Assembly: GCA_020634895.1 (NCBI GenBank) | Contig: JACKAV010000006.1 | Coordinates: 124,001-188,000, forward strand | Origin: Anaerolineales bacterium | Lineage (GTDB): Bacteria; Chloroflexota; Anaerolineae; Anaerolineales; Villigracilaceae | DNA: 64,000 nucleotides | Direction: 5' to 3' | Part shown: one piece after another, positions 7,509 to 14,182 of the stretch | Layout: every line of letters starts with the position of its first letter | Numbering within the stretch: position 1 is the stretch's first letter | Position numbers and translations under genes: made by a program | Notes under the pieces: model-generated | Told to the model about the DNA's origin: nothing | Seen by the model: the letters and a program-made list of their open reading frames with translations, nothing else | Database searches by the model: none

Positions 7509-9482
7509 CTATTCGCTTTCTGCACTGACAAGCACAGCTCTCACAACTCTTCTAAACAGATAACTTTCATTGAGCGGATTGTATCCTGAGCAGGTGACCA
7601 GTGTGAGGTAGGAATGATCCTGCATGGACTGAAAGGCGTAGTTGACGGAATACGGACGCGCCAGTTTCGTCTCGCGCACTTCGTAAACATACTTCGCGCC
7701 TCCAAAGTGGACAATGATCTGGTCGCCATACCGAAGCGATTTCAACGCCGCAAAGGGACCATCCAGTCCGCTGGCATTGGTGACATGTGCGGTGAGGACG
7801 GAGTTGCCGTTCCAGGTGGGGAAGGCGGTGCCGTTGAGCCAGCCAATGTCATCCCCGAGCCAACTCACATCCCAATCCTTGTCTGCATTTTGAGGCACGC
7901 CCACAATGGTGGACTTTACATTTAATGAGGGAATCTCCAGCCAGGGATCGCCGATGTTGGCGTAGGCGAGAGTAGCAGGCTGAACTGGTAGGGAAGTGAC
8001 TTTATTCGGGGCAAAACCAGTTTTCGGCAGGGATGAGGCGGTGGTATTTCCGGTTGTTGCGGTTATTGTAGTAGCAGCTCCGACCGTAAAGTCGAAGGTG
8101 AAATCTGTACCGCCATTGAGTTCATTGCCAGCCAGGTCTGTAATGGAAGTCGTACCGCAGACGAAGAGGCGATAGGTTCCAGTGGATAGGGCGCTGCCGA
8201 GGTTGACGATGGCGGTGTTGGGGATGTAGGTCACGCCGCTGGGAGTGACGCGGGTATCTTTGACAGCATCGATGGCGTTGCAAGCAGTGGTTTGGAAGCC
8301 ACTCGTTGAACCTTGTTCCATGATGATGTAATTATTAATGTTGGTTGCATCGTCGGTCAATGTGCCGCTACCGGAATTGTTGACATCTTCACTGAAGGTG
8401 ACCGTGAAACTGGAAGGACCTGTGCCAGTGTAACTGGCTTGCAGGGTTTGGCTTGCAACCGTGGGCGGGGTGGCGTCAAGACTGAATGCGGCAAAGGAAG
8501 GGCGCGCATTACCGCCGATGGTCGTGAACAATCCACCCGCGTACACCGTGTTCCCGCTCACCGCGAGAGTCCTTACCAAAGCATCCGCATTCGGGTTCCA
8601 TGTTGTGGCGTTGTTCGTGTTAATTGTCGCATCCAGCGCGGCGATACGATTGCGCCCCTGCCCGCCAATAGTCGTGAACAATCCACCCGCGTACACAGTG
8701 TTCCCGCTCACCTCGAGAGCGTTCACTGTGTTATTCGCATCCGGGTTCCATGCTGTGGCGTTGTTCGTGTTAATTGTCGCATCCAGCGCGGCGATACGGT
8801 TGCGCCCCTGACCGCCGATGGTCGTGAACAATCCGCTCGCATACACCATGTTCCCGCTCACTTCGAGATCATTCACCGCGTTACTCGCATCCGGGTTCCA
8901 TGCCGTGGCGTTGTTAGTATCAATTGTAGCATCCAGCGCGGCGATACGGTTGCGCGCCTGCCCGCCAATAGTCGTGAACAATCCCCCCACATACACCGTG
9001 TTCCCGCTCACTGCGAGACTAGCAACCGTGCCATTCGCATCCGGGTTCCACGCCATGGCGTTGTTCGTGTTAATCGTCGCATCCAGCGCGGCAATATAAT
9101 TGCGTGCCTGCCCGCCGATGGACGTGAAGTTGCCGCCCACATACACCGTGTTCCCGCTCACTGCGAGATCATTCACCCCGCCATTTGCATCCGGGTTCCA
9201 AGGGTGAATCGAACCATCGGCATTAATGCGTGCGATGCGGTTGCGCGTCACAGCGGGTCCCCCGCCAGCGGGCGTCAACTGCGTGAAATTGCCGCCAATG
9301 TATACGCCGCCCGCGCCGTCTGGGACAATAGGAAGGATAATGCCGTTCGCAGTCGGCATATTCGGCAGGGGTGTATCGCTCAACGCGCGCGCCGGGGTGA
9401 CGGTCACCGCACCGCTGAAGACCGAAGCCAGTAATGCGGCAATGGTAAAAATATAGAAAATATTGCTTTTTACAGATTTCAT
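7509..9482 (-). CDS. secreted repeat protein with C-terminal sortase domain and internal LPKTG motif
   Basis: The ATG at 9482 is chosen because GGGAAGGGA lies eight bases upstream; it starts a clear signal peptide (cleavage near ARA, about residue 33). Residues 40-340 are delta-60-like repeats of 50 residues (consensus GGLFTTIGGQ, IAALDATINTNN, WNPDAN) and probably form a beta-propeller. An Ig/SwmB-like domain follows (about 345-480). A sorting-like motif, LPKTGFAP, comes just before a sortase domain of about 150 residues at the C-terminus. The catalytic set is visible: His in TAHVT, Cys in LVTCSGYN and Arg in YLFRRVVRA. Sortases join surface proteins to the envelope or to each other. This one has no other membrane helix and carries its own candidate substrate motif. 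Confidence 0.8.
   Translation of the reverse strand: MKSVKSNIFYIFTIAALLASVFSGAVTVTPARALSDTPLPNMPTANGIILPIVPDGAGGVYIGGNFTQLTPAGGGPAVTRNRIARINADGSIHPWNPDANGGVNDLAVSGNTVYVGGNFTSIGGQARNYIAALDATINTNNAMAWNPDANGTVASLAVSGNTVYVGGLFTTIGGQARNRIAALDATIDTNNATAWNPDASNAVNDLEVSGNMVYASGLFTTIGGQGRNRIAALDATINTNNATAWNPDANNTVNALEVSGNTVYAGGLFTTIGGQGRNRIAALDATINTNNATTWNPNADALVRTLAVSGNTVYAGGLFTTIGGNARPSFAAFSLDATPPTVASQTLQASYTGTGPSSFTVTFSEDVNNSGSGTLTDDATNINNYIIMEQGSTSGFQTTACNAIDAVKDTRVTPSGVTYIPNTAIVNLGSALSTGTYRLFVCGTTSITDLAGNELNGGTDFTFDFTVGAATTITATTGNTTASSLPKTGFAPNKVTSLPVQPATLAYANIGDPWLEIPSLNVKSTIVGVPQNADKDWDVSWLGDDIGWLNGTAFPTWNGNSVLTAHVTNASGLDGPFAALKSLRYGDQIIVHFGGAKYVYEVRETKLARPYSVNYAFQSMQDHSYLTLVTCSGYNPLNESYLFRRVVRAVLVSAESE
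8521..9270 (-). repeat. five tandem 150-bp coding repeats
   Basis: The segment GTCGTGAACA recurs at 8521, 8671, 8821 and 8971, with a variant at 9121: an exact 150-bp period (50 residues). The copies are highly alike at DNA level, which suggests recent duplication and possibly a variable copy number. Confidence 0.85.
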
Positions 9483-9641
9483 GGATGAAGTCCCTTCCCG
9501 ATTCATATATTTAACAAAAAACACACACAAGAGGCAGAAAGATGGCTGCAATGATTGTGTGTGTTGACGTGCGCAAGCGCACCAGTTTTATTAATTTGTA
9601 CTCATTTTACATGGATAGATTATTTTCGTGAAGGGATAAAA

Positions 9642-9677
9642 AAGACCTCCGATGTCGATATTGACTTCGGAGGTCTT
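9642..9677 (-). terminator. terminator of etfBA
   Basis: AAGACCTCCGA and its near-complement form a stem. On the minus strand it is followed by TTTTTTATC. Confidence 0.7.
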
Positions 9678-9747
9678 CCCCCTCCGTCCTTGCGGACTCC
9701 TCCCCCAAATTCCACGAACTTGGAATTTGGGGGAGGTAGGGAGGGGG
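9678..9747. repeat. 70-bp palindromic (REP-like) element
   Basis: An outer stem CCCCCTCC (9678-9685) with GGAGGGGG (9740-9747) encloses a small hairpin GTCC-TTGC-GGAC and a perfect 16-bp stem (9699-9714 with 9721-9736). It abuts the etfA stop codon. Confidence 0.65.
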
Positions 9748-10761
9748 CTACTTCCCCAATTTCTTCTTCAGCGCCGCTGTCAACGCAGGGACGAATACGA
9801 ACAGGTCACCGACCACGCCGTAGCGGGCTTGTTTGAAGATGGGAGCGTCTGCATCTTTGTTTATGGCGACGATGACCTTGGCATTGCGCATCCCAACCAA
9901 ATGTTGGATCGCGCCGGAGATACCAGCGGCGATGTACAGATCAGGCGCGACGACTTTACCGGTCTGCCCAACTTGATGGGCGTAGGGGATGTACCCGCCG
10001 TCCACAGCCGCGCGGCTTGCGCCGACAGCGCCGCCTAATAATGTAGCAAGCTCAGTGATGAGGGCAAAGCCCTGCTGGGCGCGCCAGATTTCGGCATCTT
10101 TCTCATCCATACCGGCGGGCGGAGTAAGGGCGGGATTGTTCGAAACGCCGCGTCCGCCAGAGACGATGACGCCAGCGTCGCCGAGGTTGACTGCGCCTTC
10201 CGAAGCGGAGTAGCCTTCGACGGTGGACTTCGCTTCACCCGCCGCCGCAACCTTGGTGATGGTTCCGCTTTTGCCTTCTTCACGCTCAGGCTTTGGGAAG
10301 GCGCGTCCGCGGATGGTTGCCATCACGGGCTTGCCCGCACAGACGGTCTTTTCCATCAGCTTGCCTTCGTAGATCGGGCGTGTGGCGACGAATGAATCGC
10401 CGTTCGCTTCGAGTCCCATTAGATCAGTCAACACGCCGGTATTCAAGTCTACGGCTGCCATCGCTGCCATTTCACGGGTACGAGTCGTTGTCGGGAACAG
10501 GATCAACTCCGGGCTTTGTGAAGAGGCGAGCGCGGAAAGGGTGGAGGCATACGTCTCGGCGCGGTAATCTGCCAGCGCAGCATCATCCGCAACCAAGACT
10601 TCATCCGCGCCATATTCCACCGCGGCTTTGGCAACTTCATCCACGCCGGAACCGAAAACCAACGCAACGGCTGTGCCAAAACTTTTTGCGAGACCAAGCG
10701 CCTCCCACGAGGAGGGCTGCACGTCGCCTTTGAAATGATCGATATAAACTAAAGTTTTCAT
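9748..10761 (-). CDS. etfA: electron transfer flavoprotein alpha subunit
   Basis: The 337-residue protein has an N-terminal alpha/beta domain and the conserved C-terminal FAD-binding region (GASRAAVDGGYIP, then HQVGQTGKVV and GISGAIQH, about residues 245-290). With EtfB it forms a soluble FAD/AMP heterodimer that collects electrons from acyl-CoA and other dehydrogenases and passes them to the quinone pool. Its ATG overlaps the etfB stop codon by four bases (ATGA), so the two are translationally coupled. No ETF:quinone oxidoreductase is in the window. A terminator and a REP-like palindrome follow. Confidence 0.95.
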   Translation of the reverse strand: MKTLVYIDHFKGDVQPSSWEALGLAKSFGTAVALVFGSGVDEVAKAAVEYGADEVLVADDAALADYRAETYASTLSALASSQSPELILFPTTTRTREMAAMAAVDLNTGVLTDLMGLEANGDSFVATRPIYEGKLMEKTVCAGKPVMATIRGRAFPKPEREEGKSGTITKVAAAGEAKSTVEGYSASEGAVNLGDAGVIVSGGRGVSNNPALTPPAGMDEKDAEIWRAQQGFALITELATLLGGAVGASRAAVDGGYIPYAHQVGQTGKVVAPDLYIAAGISGAIQHLVGMRNAKVIVAINKDADAPIFKQARYGVVGDLFVFVPALTAALKKKLGK

Positions 10762-11528
10762 AGCACCTTCTCCGCGATGATCTTGTCGGCGAGTTTATCG
10801 GCGATCTCTTCGGGCGTTTCGCCGGTGATGATCTCGATTTCGCGCGTGTCGCTGGGCGGGGTGATGAGTTCGGTGCGGCTCACCACAGTGGTGGGAGCGC
10901 TTTCGCCGAGGTCGCCCAGTGACCAAACGGGGATGGCTGCCTTTGACGCTTTGCGGATGCCCATGAATGACGGGTAGCGCGGTTCGCCAATGCTTTGAAC
11001 GACGCTGAGCACGGCGGGCAGATTCGCCTTCATGATCTGACGCCCTTCTTCGAGCACGCGCTCGACAGTGACCGCGCCTCCTTCGACCTTGATGCTGCCA
11101 GCCAACCCAAGCATGGGATAACCGAGAAGCCTCGCTGTTTGCGGCGGGGTAAGCCCTGCGCCATTGTCGAGGGTTTGCCGACCGAAGATGACCATGTCGG
11201 CATCGCCGATCTTCTTGATGGCTGCCGCAAGGATCTTCGCCGCGCCGACGGTGTCGAGGTTTTCGAGCGCCGGGTCGGAAACGAGGATGGCTTCATCTGC
11301 GCCCATGGCGAGGGCGTGCTTGAGCGCCTCCTTCGCGGATTCGGGTCCGATGCACAAGGCAGTGACCGTGCCGCCCGCGGCTTCCTTTTGCTGAAGCGCG
11401 CCTTCAACTGCATATTCATCGAACGGGTTGATGACCAGCGGCGCGTCCCCCCATGAGACTTGCCCATCTGAAGCGGTTACCTTCGCTTCAGAGTCGGGTA
11501 CTTGCTTGATACATGCGACGATTTTCAA
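10758..11528 (-). CDS. etfB: electron transfer flavoprotein beta subunit
   Basis: The protein begins (L/M)KIVACIKQVPDSEAKV, the usual EtfB start, and contains the AMP-binding segment GRQTLDNGAGLTPPQTA. I choose the TTG at 11528 because AAGGAG lies just upstream of it; an ATG eight codons earlier would place that ribosome binding site inside the gene. EtfB pairs with EtfA, encoded immediately downstream with a 4-bp overlap. The length of about 256 residues is normal. The region upstream is a palindromic repeat, and the promoter was not identified. Confidence 0.93.
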   Translation of the reverse strand: MKIVACIKQVPDSEAKVTASDGQVSWGDAPLVINPFDEYAVEGALQQKEAAGGTVTALCIGPESAKEALKHALAMGADEAILVSDPALENLDTVGAAKILAAAIKKIGDADMVIFGRQTLDNGAGLTPPQTARLLGYPMLGLAGSIKVEGGAVTVERVLEEGRQIMKANLPAVLSVVQSIGEPRYPSFMGIRKASKAAIPVWSLGDLGESAPTTVVSRTELITPPSDTREIEIITGETPEEIADKLADKIIAEKVL

Positions 11529-11555
11529 GTTGGACTCCTTGTAAAATTTCATTTT

Positions 11556-11657
11556 CCGTCATTGCGAGGAGGGTGTTGCTTCCCGACGAAGCAATCTTAT
11601 GAGTTAGTTGTGAGATTGCTTCGCCACAAAGAACAAGAGCGTGGCTCGCAATGACGG
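11556..11657. repeat. 102-bp compound palindromic repeat, copy 1
   Basis: The outer arms CCGTCATTGCGAG and CTCGCAATGACGG enclose inner arms CGAAGCAATCT and AGATTGCTTCG. The right 29 bases (11629-11657) recur as a direct repeat on the other side of the GIY-YIG gene. Confidence 0.8.
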
Positions 11658-11667
11658 GAAAAAATAA

Positions 11668-11967
11668 CTAAACAAAAAACTCGTCGTACAGGTCTTTCCA
11701 CATTGGATTCTTGCTTTTAATCAAATACAACTTCTTTTTTCTTGACCCGCCCTTGATCTGTTTCTCACGGGCGATGGCTTCTTCCATTGTGTTGTGTTCT
11801 TCGTAATAAACCAGCTTTGTTACATTGTATCGGCTGGTAAATCCTTCTACTGTCTTTTGTTTGTGTTCGGTGACCCTTCTCAATAAATTACTGGTCACAC
11901 CTGTGTAGAGAACTCGGTTGTATTTATTTGTCATGATGTAAATACAAGGTCGAAGTTCTCGTTTCAT
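11668..11967 (-). CDS. GIY-YIG nuclease-domain protein
   Basis: This 99-residue protein is a stand-alone GIY-YIG domain: YIM at residues 10-12, LYTGVTSNLLRRVTEH (the YIG-like strand with the Arg helix), and later a Glu in YYEEHNTMEEAIAREKQIKG. Its C-terminus has the basic tail typical of the small UPF0213/YhbQ-like branch. Family members cut DNA or are linked to repair, but many stand-alone forms have no known role. The gene sits between two copies of a CGTCATTGC palindrome, and repeat copy 2 supplies part of its leader. TGGAG lies seven bases before the ATG. The repeat-nuclease pairing recalls REP/RAYT systems. Confidence 0.8.
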   Translation of the reverse strand: MKRELRPCIYIMTNKYNRVLYTGVTSNLLRRVTEHKQKTVEGFTSRYNVTKLVYYEEHNTMEEAIAREKQIKGGSRKKKLYLIKSKNPMWKDLYDEFFV

Positions 11968-11980
11968 AACTACTCCATTT

Positions 11981-12019
11981 CGTCGTTGCGAAGAACAAGA
12001 GTGCGGCTTGCAATGACGG
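11981..12019. repeat. CGTCATTGC palindrome, copy 2 (short form)
   Basis: This 39-base imperfect palindrome starts one base after the stop of the next minus-strand gene. Its right 29 bases (11991-12019) match 11629-11657 with only a few differences. Confidence 0.7.
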
Positions 12020-12020
12020 C

Positions 12021-12299
12021 TTATCTCAAATACGCTGCCATCACCAACACATCCGCAGATACGACAGCCACGATTCCCAGCAGGCTGAACGCTTTTTGCC
12101 AGAATAACCAGCTCCGCTTGTTTTCGAGCCGTTTTAGAAAGTAATTCTTAAATGGGTAGGGGGTTCTTTCGTTGGTGAGGCTGTTGTAAAGGTCTTTGTA
12201 ATATTCCTCCGTTTTAAACCAGAGTTTGTAGCTGTTCGAGAGGAACAGCAGACTGAATAATAAGAAGACAAGTACAAAACCAAGTGATATTTGTGTCAT
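12021..12299 (-). CDS. small two-helix membrane protein, unknown function
   Basis: This 92-residue protein has hydrophobic helices at about residues 5-22 and 68-90, separated by a charged loop (YYKDLYNSLTNERTPYPF). I do not recognise it. Its ATG overlaps the stop of the upstream hypothetical gene by four bases, so the two form a pair. A palindromic repeat starts right after its stop codon. Confidence 0.5.
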   Translation of the reverse strand: MTQISLGFVLVFLLFSLLFLSNSYKLWFKTEEYYKDLYNSLTNERTPYPFKNYFLKRLENKRSWLFWQKAFSLLGIVAVVSADVLVMAAYLR

Positions 12300-12679
12300 T
12301 TGAAACTCGAACTGCTTATGATCTTGCCGGTCTCGATGTCCAGTTCGCAGAACTGACCGTTATTGGTAAATGTGGAAAGGCTCATATCCTCGTTAAGCTT
12401 CAACTTGGTAAAAAGGATATTCACAGTCGGCTTTTCCGCTTTCCAAAGGACTTTTCCTTCCATGTCAAGCATGTACAGGTTTGTCTCGCCCAACGGAAAT
12501 CCGGCGGTGCCTTCCAGTACCACGATGCCTTTCCTGGTTTCGATCAATTTCTCTACTACTGTATAAAGTGGGGTGATCTGCATGCTGCCGTCCTTGCATT
12601 TTCGAACGTTCGTATTATATCCCAAATCGCTTTTCCCTACCGAGCGGTAGGGAAATTGGTCTTTTCTCATATGGAACAT
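12296..12679 (-). CDS. hypothetical protein
   Basis: This roughly 127-residue soluble protein shows beta-strand-like repeats (NLYMLDMEGKVLWKAEKP, then FCELDIETGKII) that resemble single blades of PQQ-type propellers, too few for a full propeller. No family is recognised. The start is uncertain: a TTG at 12685 and ATGs at 12679 and 12670 are possible and none has a clear ribosome binding site. The 4-bp overlap with the next gene supports expression as a pair. Confidence 0.4.
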   Translation of the reverse strand: MFHMRKDQFPYRSVGKSDLGYNTNVRKCKDGSMQITPLYTVVEKLIETRKGIVVLEGTAGFPLGETNLYMLDMEGKVLWKAEKPTVNILFTKLKLNEDMSLSTFTNNGQFCELDIETGKIISSSSFK

Positions 12680-12754
12680 TAACAATGACGTGTGTAACTT
12701 ATTTGGTGTCTCTGCATCTACTTTGTATATCGAAATTTTGGAGGTACAGACGAA

Positions 12755-13009
12755 ATGGCAGATAAAATTCAGCCCAAGGTTATCGTATTTAGCACACCGA
12801 CGTGTTCATTTTGCAACATGGCGAAGAAATATTTCCGCGAAAAGGGTGTCAAATTCACCGATATCGACGTCAGCCGCGACCAGGCTGCCGCGCGGGATAT
12901 GGTCCGCCGTTCCGGGCAAATGGGCGTGCCCGTAATCGATATTGGCGGTAGAATCATCGTGGGATTTAATCGTCCACAGATCAATTCCTTGCTTGGCATA
13001 AAATCATAA
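12755..13009 (+). CDS. glutaredoxin-family protein
   Basis: The 84-residue protein has the thioredoxin fold with the active site CSFC at about residues 17-20 (FSTPTCSFCNMAKKYF). The cis-proline motif GVPVIDIGG is near residues 58-66, and a GFNRPQI segment closes the fold. This is the NrdH/YruB-like type of short glutaredoxin that reduces disulfides in the cytoplasm. Its partner could be thioredoxin reductase or glutathione-like thiols; none is encoded nearby. A GGAGG ribosome binding site precedes the ATG. It lies 14 bp ahead of groES, so the two are probably co-transcribed. Confidence 0.85.
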   Translation: MADKIQPKVIVFSTPTCSFCNMAKKYFREKGVKFTDIDVSRDQAAARDMVRRSGQMGVPVIDIGGRIIVGFNRPQINSLLGIKS

Positions 13010-13023
13010 TAAAGAGGTATTAC

Positions 13024-13296
13024 ATGGCAAAACCCAACATTCAACCCCTGGGAACTCGTGTTCTCATCCAACCGCTCGAACAGGAAAGCAAGACCGCCTC
13101 AGGCTTGTTTTTGCCTGAATCTGCAAAGGAAAAGCCCCAAACCGGACAGGTGATCGCCGTCGGTGACGATGAAAGCATCACCCTCAAGCCGAAGGACAAG
13201 GTCCTGTTCGCGAAATACAGCGGCACCGAGTTCAAGTTCGACGGCGTGGATTATCTTCTCCTTGAGGCGAATGATATTCTTGCCCGATTAGGCTAG
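13024..13296 (+). CDS. groES: co-chaperonin GroES
   Basis: The 90-residue protein matches GroES throughout: IQPLGTRVLIQPL at the start, the mobile loop at about residues 20-35 (ESKTASGLFLPESAKEKP), GQVIAVGDD, then KVLFAKYSGTEFKFDGVDYLLL. It caps the GroEL ring during protein folding. No groEL follows: the next plus-strand feature is a terminator, so groES is separated from groEL here and paired instead with a glutaredoxin gene. Confidence 0.93.
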   Translation: MAKPNIQPLGTRVLIQPLEQESKTASGLFLPESAKEKPQTGQVIAVGDDESITLKPKDKVLFAKYSGTEFKFDGVDYLLLEANDILARLG

Positions 13297-13320
13297 AAAA
13301 AGCGCTCGATCTGAAATTTA

Positions 13321-13358
13321 TAAAGGCTTGGTTCGATATCTTTTCGAGCCAAGCCTTT
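13321..13358 (+). terminator. terminator after groES
   Basis: AAAGGCTTGGTTCGA pairs with TCGAGCCAAGCCTTT and is followed by a short T run. Confidence 0.75.
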
Positions 13359-13429
13359 TGTTTATCTTCAATCATTATTTTGATCTGCATCTGCCGCCAA
13401 TGTCATAATGTCAGGTTCTCTTTGGAAGA

Positions 13430-13467
13430 TAAAAAAAGCCCGACGCGTCTACTGAATGCGTCGGGCT
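13430..13467 (-). terminator. strong terminator of the 38-residue microprotein gene
   Basis: AGCCCGACGC and GCGTCGGGCT form a GC-rich stem. On the minus strand it ends in seven T. Confidence 0.8.
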
Positions 13468-13488
13468 AGGGAATGGGGTGGTCTTCCG

Positions 13489-13605
13489 TCATTGCTCTTG
13501 AACTCCCATGTTGCTGAGTTCATCCTGGCTGTATTGCGAAACGAACAGATCAGACCCTGCCAGGGCGAGCAGCAGTACGGCAACCACTGCGGCGAGAACT
13601 AACAT
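13489..13605 (-). CDS. 38-residue single-helix microprotein
   Basis: An ATG at 13605 with AAAGGAG eight bases upstream opens a 38-codon frame. It encodes a hydrophobic helix at residues 2-17 (LVLAAVVAVLLLALAG) followed by a polar tail (SDLFVSQYSQDELSNMG). A strong minus-strand terminator follows 22 bases after the stop, which supports it as a real transcription unit. No family is recognised; a membrane-bound small protein is likely. Confidence 0.55.
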   Translation of the reverse strand: MLVLAAVVAVLLLALAGSDLFVSQYSQDELSNMGVQEQ

Positions 13606-13831
13606 TTTGCAACTCCTTTCTTTTATCTACATCCAATATAACTATTTTGCTAAAAAAAAGATACTGACCTATCAGTACTGCAATGCTAAAACAATACAGA
13701 ATTGAAAGGCTTGGTTATTTAACGCATTTCATTGGAATTAGTTCCTATAAATACAATGTGATTTTGTAAATGCGTTGCATTGACATTCCACCCGTTTGAG
13801 ATAAAATACATCCCGCCATTCAAATGGATAT

Positions 13832-13918
<87 letters not shown>

Positions 13919-13919
13919 C

Positions 13920-13945
13920 AAAGACTCGCAGACGCGGGTCTTTTT
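13920..13945 (+). terminator. terminator of tRNA-Leu(CAG)
   Basis: AAGACTCGC pairs with GCGGGTCTT around AGAC and is followed by a T run. Confidence 0.7.
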
Positions 13946-14040
13946 ATTTGGCAGGATCCAGCTTCCGGCGGGGGATGAGGCGAAGCCTTTCCCCTCCAAA
14001 TTGACGTTAAGATGCCCGTCAAAAAGATATATATGGGTGG

Positions 14041-14115
14041 TATAATTGCACTATAAAAATACGCTTCCTTCATCTAATGCGGACACGAAGTTTTTCCCCA
14101 TCTTCGTGTCTTTTT
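14041..14115 (+). promoter_or_regulatory. gyrA promoter -10 and leader terminator-like hairpin
   Basis: TATAAT lies at 14041-14046, with no good -35 at normal spacing. About 30 bases after the expected start, GACACGAAG (14082-14090) pairs exactly with CTTCGTGTC (14102-14110), followed by TTTTT. A terminator between the promoter and gyrA (start 14183) suggests attenuation or a short leader RNA. Confidence 0.5.
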
Positions 14116-14182
14116 ATGCCATTTTTGCGTAAAAAAGGCGGCGATTTTCCGGATTTTCCCCGAAAATTTAAGAGGATTTTAT

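Noticed and set aside
8500..9300. Regular repeats resembling a CRISPR array
   Set aside because: The 150-bp period is a multiple of three, all units are in one open frame and there are no short repeats with unique spacers or cas genes.
8313..9434. Long plus-strand open frame opposite the sortase-repeat gene
   Set aside because: It mirrors the 150-bp repeats of the real gene, has no ribosome binding site and no recognisable domain. It arises from the repeat's codon pattern.
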